Assembly (NCBI GenBank): GCA_014529385.2
Contig: CM043953.1
Span: 67,884,372 to 67,948,371 of the forward strand
DNA from: Adiantum capillus-veneris
Lineage: Eukaryota > Streptophyta > Polypodiopsida > Polypodiales > Pteridaceae
Length of the DNA: 64,000 bases
Direction: 5' to 3'
The notes beneath the pieces were generated by a model. It was not told the origin of the DNA. It saw only the letters and a list, made by a program, of their open reading frames with translations, and did not search any database. Position numbers and translations under genes: made by a program. Shown here one piece after another: positions 56,910 through 64,000 of this stretch (within the stretch, counting starts at the first letter, position 1; every line of letters begins with the position of its first letter).

Positions 56910-59900
56910 AGAATCGACCTACTGCAATGTCCATGCTTTTTCCGAATTGAAGAAAATGACGACGATTCTAGAAGTTCGGCCGTGAGCGGGGTGTCATCAA
57001 CGAAGAAAAGCTTCTCTGCGCCTTTCTTTTCTCGGGTAATTACAACTTAACTCTTGACTTTGAACCATGTCTCTTTCCTTTGCATTCACGCACATAGTTT
57101 GCACATCAACTCACATAGATATTCATATAAATTCACGGCCATGTATGTGCACATATATATGCCAAAAGCATTAAATTAAAATCAAAGTCATTGTTTAAAA
57201 AACACTTTATTTCAACAAGTCTTTCATGTGCATTTTTTTAAAGGGTTGCTTGTTGTGGTTCTCACACACACACAAAGAGATACACATACATATATTTAAA
57301 ACAACGAGCTCTATCTCAAGGGACAAAGTTATGTTTTATCATTTTCATTTGTCATACCATGCTCGTGTCTATTAGATTCAAAGCAAAAAGGATTATATAT
57401 TACAAGCATATTTGGTAGTAGTTTATTGTGAATCATGAAACATGTGTACGCATGTATTTAACTCAAAAATAAAAAAAATATGAGCATTTTTTAAAATTTG
57501 CACAGTTTTAAAAATGAAATATCCTTTATATAAGAGCGACGTTTAGCCGTGGCATAATCATGACCCTTGAAGAGGTTTATGTCATGCTTAGATTTCGTTG
57601 AGACTAAGTACGAGTACTCATCCTACTGCCGCCTTTGAGTGGGTCATTCCAATACTGTTACACGCATGTTATTAATAAAATAGGTTTGAATGCACGGTGC
57701 TCATTCTTCTCAACATGCATATGTAGGTTATGGCTCGACAGGAAGTAGTAGAAGAACTAGTTGCTGAGATAGCCTGTCATCTTGAAGGGCTGATCGTTTG
57801 GCCAAAGAAACACTTTTATGTCTTCGGGAGAGAAAGGCCACCAATACGCATTTCAAGAATAGTTATAGATGACACTAGGTGGTGGCCCGAGAATATGGCT
57901 TTAGTTCTTTTGAAAGAAACCTTAAATCCACTTGATTATTACAAAGTAGTTTTCCATGATGAAAATTGTATATCTCCAAGGATTTTAAGTGATAGGCTTG
58001 CTGTGATTAAAAGCCTTATTCCGAGAAAGAAATTGTGTCTTGCGTGAATGTATCCATCATTTATGTTAAAAGATCCAACAAGCATGTTCACAATAGTCTT
58101 TTATTGTATGTGACTCCAATTAATGAAGTTGCAGAATGCTGCAAAGTTATATCTGATTTGTATATGCGACTATAGTACTTGGTACTACAACCTTTGACAC
58201 TTGCATCATGTACATGCAGTCCATTGCTCTATGGCAGACATACAGTCCTTTTGCCACCTTTGAGTGGGTCATTCGCATATTGACACACGCATGTTATTAA
58301 TAAAATAGTTTTTGAATGCACGGTGCTCATTCTCATAAATATCTAATTTGTATATGTGACTTAGAATATGTGGTACTACAACCTTTGCCATTAGCATCAT
58401 GTGCAAACTTGTTTTTTTGGGTCACTATGGTCCGTGTAACCATGGCTCACGACATTTAGGTGATACATGCATACATGGCTAAAGACAATAGCAATGCTAG
58501 AGAAAAGGGTAAAAGAGCTAGAATCAAGTGGTGGAGAGTCCTCTAAGGCTGATCATAAGAATAGTAAGGCAGCTGGAAGATTGTCTCAATGGCATAGCAA
58601 GGCTATACAAGTTGCAAAGGAAGACACAATTGAAAAACCAGTTCCGACATATGAGCAACTCTTCCGCTTCCCACTCAAGAAAAGTGATAGAGATCCATCT
58701 CTCTTGTATGGAAAAGAGTTCCTTGCAAAGTATTACGCTGATAGTGCACATGTAGTCCATTGCTCCAATCTGAGAACTGTTAGAGGTTGGATGAAAGCAT
58801 TTGATTCCAAGCTTTGTGACCTACGACACAATCTAGAGGGGAAGGATGAACTTATGAGCTTCATTCAAGAGCACCATGATGAAATTGAGGAGGTGACGTT
58901 CCGTGGTGCAGAGTACCATTGGAAAGTGGAGGACATCTACACATTTTGCTTGCGTCACAGGCAAGCAAAGCGAAAGAATGGAAAGAAAAAATCAACACTG
59001 GTCAATACCACAAATTTAATATCTGTAAGCCACATTATCATTATTTTCTCATTGTTTTTAGCTATCATAATAAGATTGATTATGTGAAGTTGTGCACTGT
59101 AGGGAACCGACTTAGTGAATGCAAAGGCGGAAGGCAAAGAAAAACAGCTTGTGGGAGTTTCTAAATTCTTTATTTTTTTGTTTATTTTTAATTAAAGTTA
59201 TTTAGAAATGTTATACATAAGTTGTAGATCGAGGAAAATTATTTACAACCTATCAATGAGGAAGTGTATCATCCTCATATTGACTTTGAGAAAGACCAGA
59301 ATTATTCAGAGGCAATTATCACTGGCGTGCAAGTTGAAGCCCTTCTAGATGTATGTTTTCTCAACTTATACTATGTCGAATTATTTTGTACACTTTCTTT
59401 AATCTAGTTATTTCCTTTTAGGATGTAGAAGAAGAGGATGAGGCTTTAGCTTCAAATGGTTCTTTCTTGGCTCTTATTGAAGATGTCACAAAGGTATGTC
59501 TATGTTATTGTCCTTTACAATAATTAAACTAGCTATGTATTTAATGTGTTTTATTCTGATAACATGCAAAGGTTGATCTCATTAAAGAACAAATGGATTT
59601 TGAGAGCTCTCATGAGGAAAATCAAGTGGATGTGAGCTCTAGAAAGAGCAAGCGTGCACCTAAGGTTTACTCACATCTTTTAACTTTTATATGCTTCATA
59701 CCCTTGTGTGCTTTGAGCTTTAACCTAACATTTTTTTATGCAGTGGAATCAAAAGATGATGGATATGATGCAGACTAAAAAGGCAAAAAAAGATTGCACC
59801 AAGAAAAAGGTAGTTGTTATCTATTGCCCAAACTTTCATAGTCTAGATCTCTAACTTAACTTTTATGCTTTCAATTTTCTAGCATACAGAGTGTATTGAA

Positions 59901-60333
59901 GAATGTTCTTAATGAGAGTGTTACTCTTCAAAACACAAAGGCCTTCAATGAACTCTCAAATGGGTCTCATGAATATGTAAGGAGATTGACTTTAGTTGTA
60001 CTCATCTTTTGGCATGGATTAAGCTTTTTCAATTAAGTAGTGACTTTTTACAATTGAACTTTTATTTAGGATATGAACTTTGATAAAGACGACCAAGAGA
60101 CGATTTTAATCAAGTTTTTAGAGGTTCCAATAGTTGATGCATTGTATATTACGCTAAAGGCTAGTTTCAATCTAGCAAAGCGTAGTACGGATTTCATAGG
60201 ACATCGTCAAGAGCAAAGTGTGGATGGAATGCGCTCATCATTTGTAGTGTACCTTTTGGCCACAAATAAAGTTAGAATTTTCAAATGTGACTCTTCTCCA
60301 CTAAGTGTGGATGATGTAATTGTGGTTGAGTGA
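56910..60333 (+). CDS. Spliced gene of unknown function (exon blocks A-I)
   Basis: Open blocks with GT-AG borders: A 56910-57035, B 57727 to about 58043, C about 58467-59024, C2 59103-59150, D 59228-59350, E 59422-59493, F 59572-59664, G 59744-59809, H 59890-59976, I 60070-60333 (TGA). From C to I, and between A and B, every intron is phase 0 and every small exon is a multiple of three. The B-C junction is unresolved because a TGA precedes ATG 58467. The product (about 580 residues) has an acidic N-part, a helical stretch LEKRVKELESSGG, a basic patch RQAKRKNGKKKS, KSKRAPK and a C-terminal block ending DDVIVVE. I recognise no family. It lies 640 bp inside the right end of the putative transposon, like tnpA in En/Spm. 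Confidence 0.75.
57632..58408. repeat. Duplicated intron segments
   Basis: 57632-57707 and 58257-58333 share CCTTTGAGTGGGTCATT, then ACACGCATGTTATTAATAAA and GAATGCACGGTGCTCATTCT. 58152-58217 and 58346-58408 share ATTTGTATATG and GGTACTACAACCTTTG. The introns on both sides of block B are therefore related, as after a local duplication around that exon. Confidence 0.8.
57727..58047 (+). CDS. Exon block B of the spliced gene
   Basis: Begins after ...ATATGTAG with GTT ATG GCT CGA. It is open through VEELVAEIACHLEGLIVWPK, DDTRWWPENMALVLLKETL, DYYKVVFHDEN and RLAVIKSLIPRKK to TGA 58045. Just before the stop, GC|GTGAATG could be a donor (58044). An alternative donor is GTATAT at 57969. It may also be a separate small gene. 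Confidence 0.6.
   Translation, partial: VMARQEVVEELVAEIACHLEGLIVWPKKHFYVFGRERPPIRISRIVIDDTRWWPENMALVLLKETLNPLDYYKVVFHDENCISPRILSDRLAVIKSLIPRKKLCLA
58467..59024 (+). CDS. Exon block C of the spliced gene
   Basis: The largest exon, from ATG 58467 (or an acceptor near 58493, ACAATAG) to the strong donor TCT|GTAAGC at 59025. It encodes a helical start, then SRDPSLLYG-like DRDPSLLYGKEFLAKYYA, CSNLRTVRGWMKAFDSKLCD, FIQEHHDEIEEVTFRGAEYH and a lysine-rich end that could be a nuclear signal. The acceptor is not settled. Confidence 0.7.
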
Positions 60334-60339
60334 TGTTAT

Positions 60340-60690
60340 GCTAATTTGATTATTTTAATGTAACCTTGAGACCCAAAGAAAGGGTGAACATTCTTGCATC
60401 AACTATTTTCAATTGTTAAATTTATGTTAGATTGAATTCTTCAAAAAGCTATTGTGAGTTACTCTTATATGTTGTTCTTTTCTAATGAGGTAGTCTCTGC
60501 TCCAAATACCCATGCATAATGAGTTCGATGCAAAGATTTAATTTCTTTGATGCAAAATCTACGACATATTTGTGAGACTTGTTATTACAATATTATTATT
60601 TTAATTATAAAATCAATAAATTTATATATAATATAAAACTTAGATTTAGGTGATTCACTTATGTGACTCTTTTTGTCTAGCTATTGTATA
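60340..60690. other. 3' flank of the spliced gene
   Basis: AT-rich, without ORFs. Several AATAAA-like sequences (for example AATCAATAAATTT near 60612) could serve as polyadenylation signals. Confidence 0.5.
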
Positions 60691-60699
60691 TAAAACTAA

Positions 60700-60972
60700 C
60701 GTGAATATTACTATGTAGATTTTCTTCCGTTCCAATTACTATGTAGTTTTTTCTTGTGCATATGTTGATAAAAATTCTATATAGTTTTTTTGTCGTGCGT
60801 GTTGGTCAAAAAGCTATATAGTTTTATTATGTGGGTCATTTTTACTGCATATATATACAATAAAAGGTTTCGTTTTTACTAGTTTGGACTTTTCCTACAT
60901 ATGTTCAAGTTTTATCTAGGAAATTCTTTTTTTTTGCTATGTAGGAATTGAATTAAAGTTCCTTGTGTAGTG
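60700..60972. repeat. Right subterminal and terminal repeats of the DNA transposon
   Basis: ACTATGTAG(A/T)TTTTCTT twice (about 60709 and 60739), CTATATAGTTTTT twice (about 60778 and 60812), CCTACATATG (60893), CTAGGAAATTC (60916) and finally CTATGTAGGAATTGAATT, which runs into AAAGTTCCTTGTGTAGTG. These are reverse-complement relatives of the left subterminal units. Confidence 0.65.
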
Positions 60973-61029
60973 ACAGTGGGAGTAGCTCTAAGAGAACAAC
61001 ACCAATGTTGTAAAAATATTTCTCGTTGG

Positions 61030-61487
61030 GGTTGCATTGCAAGATGTGTATCTGTTGTTACGTGTGTATCCAGTTAATGACTTTGCCACTACATATAACC
61101 ATGGTGGGCATCAAGCCATCGCCATAGCTATGTGCATCAAGTCATGGAAGCACAATGAAGCCCATCAAGATACATGGTTGTGTAGAGGGTTCATGGCCGT
61201 AAAGGGTGCACAGAAGGAGACTGAGCATGCGCGCAAGGATGCACCACGGGCTCAGGGTTGCAAAAGGGAGACTAAGCAGGGACGAAAGCATGCACGAATG
61301 CACAGTGTGCTGCATGCTCGTGCTGGCTTGCGCCGCCCATTGGGCATGCGAGGTCAGGAGAGCAAAGCATTAGAGGCATTGCATGGCACATGCATTGCGT
61401 ATTGCAAACATAGAGAAAGATAGAGCATTGCATGTTAGTGAGAATAATAGAGCATGGCGACCAACTATCCTGCTCACATGGACAGCA

Positions 61488-61518
<31 letters not shown>

Positions 61519-61990
61519 ATACGAGCATGCACCATGATCGCATCCAGAGTCCTTATAATATATATACCACTTTTGACCTTCCAAATTCTAGATTCTTGAC
61601 ACACGACCTTTCAAAAACTTTACTATTCTTCCATCTTTTAGTTTCCTTCTTGTGGAATATTGAATGCCTTTTCAAAGTTTGACCTTTTTCTGAAATTGGG
61701 GGAACCTACTACCGAGTTCACTCGACTGCACCTATTGTCACCTGGCTGTAGGTACTACGTGCAAATAATAGGGATAAGCATGAGTCACGATTTTCTCTCC
61801 CTCTCGTTGGACATCTTCAATGTGGACCCTCACACCAACGATGGTGGTGCGTGCCTATCAACTCTAGCGTCTTCTTCACCAGAATGTCTCGTCGCCTCAT
61901 CGACCAGATTGAAAATGAGATGCTTAGAGAAGGCATACATGGTAGCCATGATGGTGTCTGCACTTTGACTCTCTGCTAGTATATTACGAA
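61030..61990. other. No recognisable gene
   Basis: A 128-codon plus-strand ORF (61037-61423) is rich in Ala, His and Lys from GCATGC-type sequence and has no motif. A GA tract lies at 61492-61518. Confidence 0.5.
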
Positions 61991-62016
61991 TTATTAATTG
62001 ATTCAAAGGGAGTCTT

Positions 62017-62068
62017 CAATTGGTAAGATGGCCAATGCTCAAGAGTGGTAAGATGACCAATGCTCAAG
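62017..62068. repeat. 25-bp tandem duplication
   Basis: TGGTAAGATGGCCAATGCTC is repeated as TGGTAAGATGACCAATGCTC with one change per unit. Confidence 0.85.
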
Positions 62069-62565
62069 GGCCTCTGGGTCACCTTCAAGCATCAATCAAC
62101 ATTTACTGCAGAAGCCACAACAGCTCCACTCAAGGCCAAAGACATTATCCATATACACTCCATATGTAGGTTTTCTGAGTTTTTAGGAGAGCTTTTTCAA
62201 GCATTGGTTTTGATCCAGCTTCTTTATGATAGACGTATGTTCCCTTCTTAGACTCCAACTACCTATTGAATAGAGGACGAGATGAGAATAGTCTGCTTAC
62301 GAGAGTTCCATCAATTGCTTTCCACTTTGAAGATGATGGCAACCTAGACATACCTCCCCAAAATGTCCTCGTTTTGCTCAAGAGGCCGGGGCTTTTTGAC
62401 AAGCATGTCTACATAAGCTTCACTCCAACCAAAAGCTCTTCTCTCACTTCTATCCTTAGGTGCTTCTGCTCATCCTAGTCACAACTCGTATAAGTTATTA
62501 TTATTTTGTAGCAGAAGAGGACAATGATGGGAAGATTTGCAGATGAATAAGATAGCCATAGCAAG

Positions 62566-62880
62566 GTGAAGAAGAAGCTTGTTATATTGATAGAGAGATC
62601 CAAGTCCATTTTGATGCATGATTTGGGTCGAGCCAAAAGAAATGTTCACAAATTATCAATGAAGCTTATTGGGGTGAATGGTGCTTGTAAGAATGATCTA
62701 TTCCATTCTCTGGAGACGGAGAGTGTAGCTTTCTTGGAAAAGGAAGGCTGTCAAGTAGAACTAGATGCTATGAAGCAGCAGTATAAGTTGGTGCTTATGG
62801 AGTTGCAAACCAGTAAACATTCTATGGAGAGCTTAAAAAATGAGCTTATTGTTTGTTGGAGGCTAAAGATGAGGCAGTAA
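62566..62880 (+). pseudogene. Coiled-coil protein fragment
   Basis: 104 open codons, helical and rich in Leu, Lys and Glu: SILMHDLGRAKRNVHKLSMK, LEKEGCQVELDAMKQQYKLV, LQTSKHSMESLKNEL. The same style continues beyond the stop in another frame (DEAVRLVGEAMSAL, TTRRFEELSSLNF). The heptad pattern suggests a relic of a plant coiled-coil protein of the WEB/DUF827 kind. The assignment is weak. Confidence 0.4.
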
Positions 62881-63045
62881 GGCTAGTTGGAGAGGCCATG
62901 AGTGCACTTTAGTCAACAACAAGGCGGTTTGAGGAGCTCTCAAGTCTGAATTTCTAACAACAAACTACGAATTTGTGGTGGTGGTTACAGCATGCATGGC
63001 ATAACCATTTTCTTCTAACACTTTTGCACTCCTTCTAATTAGTCT

Positions 63046-63354
63046 TTAGATTTGCTCAAAATTGTCTATGCTCACTTTTATTGGCTTGGTGATTAGAAAC
63101 CCCCCAGAGGAGGAGAACAGGGCAATCTCTCGCTGATATTGTGAAGCAAGGACAGGAAGTTGGGCAATATATTGGGACATCAAATTAACTCCTTCTGTGG
63201 AGTCTTTGTCCAATGTAGCCAAAATCTTAGCCCAGTCATTAAATGACAACATATGCAAGACAAATAGTTTTTTATCAGAGGCAAGTGCCGAATCATAAAT
63301 AAGTTGTGAAGCATCCAAGCTGCTAATACATCTAAGGACAAGAGAGGAGTCCAC
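63046..63354 (-). CDS. Unidentified ORF
   Basis: 102 codons with an amphipathic, Leu/Ser-rich composition (LDASQLIYDSALASDKKLFV, FNDWAKILATLDKD, YIAQLPVLASQYQREIALF). No family recognised. It lies immediately left of a possible LTR start, so it may be part of a retroelement gag. Low support. Confidence 0.3.
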   Translation of the reverse strand: MDSSLVLRCISSLDASQLIYDSALASDKKLFVLHMLSFNDWAKILATLDKDSTEGVNLMSQYIAQLPVLASQYQREIALFSSSGGFLITKPIKVSIDNFEQI

Positions 63355-63358
63355 AAAG

Positions 63359-64000
63359 ATGTTAGGAAATAAGACGTAGCTAAATAGATAATTGAGTAGA
63401 TTACTTAATGGAGAGAGACAGATTTATATACACGAGATTATAGAGTAGAGAGAGAGAGAGAGAGAGAGTACACAAGATATACGTGGTTCACCCAATGTGG
63501 GCTACGTCCACGGGAAAGCAGCCACTCAATGGCTTTAGTACTTCAAAATAAGAAGTAGTTTACAAAGGGATTATACCCTTAATGGAGCTCCCGCCTTGCT
63601 TCACTCTCACCACCTCACACTCACCTTGTTGCATAAACTTCACACTCTATATAATGTGTGTAGAAATGGCCTCCTTTTATAGGCCAAAAGGGCTGCCCTC
63701 TCTTATGAGAGACAGCCATGTGTAGCCGCCCTTGTGCGAATAAGTCCAAATCGGACCCTCCAATCCGCCCATGTGTGGCCGCCCTTGAGAAGACAAGTCC
63801 ACTTTTGAATTCGGCCACCGGCCACCGGCCATTGACTTCCGACCATCGGCCACCGGCCATTGACTTCCGACCACCGGCCATCAGCCATCAGCAAAGTGTC
63901 CAAATTGTAATGTATATTTGGTCCTGCAAACCTTCAACCGGCAAAGTCAGAGAATATGGTATCCATGAGTAGGGAACCAGAAAAAGAGCCTAAAAGGGGC
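63359..64000 (+). mobile_element. Possible LTR or terminal repeat running off the window
   Basis: Begins TGTTAGGAAATAAG, contains a GA tract (63452-63469), then ATACGTGGTTCACCCAATGT with CTACGTCCACGGG, a phrase common in plant LTRs, and a TATA-like CTATATAATG near 63648. The right end is not in the window. Confidence 0.4.
63715..63895. repeat. Minisatellites in the possible LTR
   Basis: CCATGTGT(A/G)GCCGCCCTTG occurs at 63716 and 63769, about 53 bp apart. A 28-bp unit GGCCACCGGCCATTGACTTC (then CGACCA) is tandem at 63817-63880. Confidence 0.88.

Noticed and set aside
61037-61423. 128-codon plus-strand ORF as a gene
   Set aside because: Composition follows GCATGC-rich low-complexity DNA and there is no family resemblance.

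Overview
The window is nuclear DNA of a land plant. The signs are a nine-block spliced gene with GT-AG introns, plant-type retroelements, a pentatricopeptide relic and dense long (GA)n/(CT)n, (CA)n and (AT)n microsatellites. The mix of Penelope-like retroelements, non-LTR elements and a large intergenic space would fit a seed-free vascular plant such as a fern, but the species cannot be fixed from sequence alone. Almost everything here is mobile DNA or its debris. Only one multi-exon locus looks like a maintained host-type or transposon-type gene.

Layout. 1-5711: two direct copies of a segment of about 684 bp enclose a Penelope-like element with an intact 541-codon reverse transcriptase (RT) on the minus strand and, downstream of it, a hammerhead-ribozyme core. 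5.7-9.9 kb: AT-rich DNA without recognisable genes, plus microsatellites. 9.9-16.3 kb: a nest of gene relics (RPL12 broken and partly inverted, PHF5A, RPS26) around a decayed LINE that ends exactly at a (TC)n tract and starts at a long foldback. 16.4-22.4 kb: microsatellites and short tandem duplications. 22.4-24.8 kb: degenerate units of about 287 bp, several carrying the palindrome CATGGATCGCGATCCATG, next to a possible LTR edge. 25.5-28.0 kb: Ty3/gypsy pol debris and a PPR relic.

28.4-38.0 kb and 45.0-48.1 kb hold two diverged copies, in opposite orientations, of what I consider the most interesting system here. It is a retroelement with a conserved upstream protein of about 330 residues (ORF1) of unknown function, a Cys-x-Cys linker domain, and an RT of the type seen in Penelope-like elements with the endonuclease placed before the RT. 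Both copies finish with a stem-loop followed by a G-rich terminal motif (CCTGGGTAAGGGTGGGT and CCTGGGTTAGGGCGGGT) that abuts a microsatellite directly: (CT)n in one copy, (GT/AC)n in the other. A 1.58 kb piece repeated at 36.1 kb matches the start of the first copy and is cut off by a Ty1/copia-type LTR fragment.

48.5-52.0 kb: near-palindromic boxes with a CGCGCCGGCGCG-like core, and an inverted repeat pair. 52.1-61.0 kb: a probable DNA transposon of about 8.9 kb, bounded by inverted CACAAGGAACTTTAA termini and short subterminal repeats. It contains a decayed second LINE near its left end, a 250 bp tandem duplication, and the spliced gene (56.9-60.3 kb), whose introns are all phase 0 wherever I can resolve them. 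This arrangement resembles the En/Spm (CACTA) plan, but no transposase D is visible. 61-64 kb: short ORFs of unknown nature and a possible LTR running off the right edge.

A common theme is insertion of retroelements at microsatellites. Three retroelement 3' ends in this window lie exactly at dinucleotide repeats.
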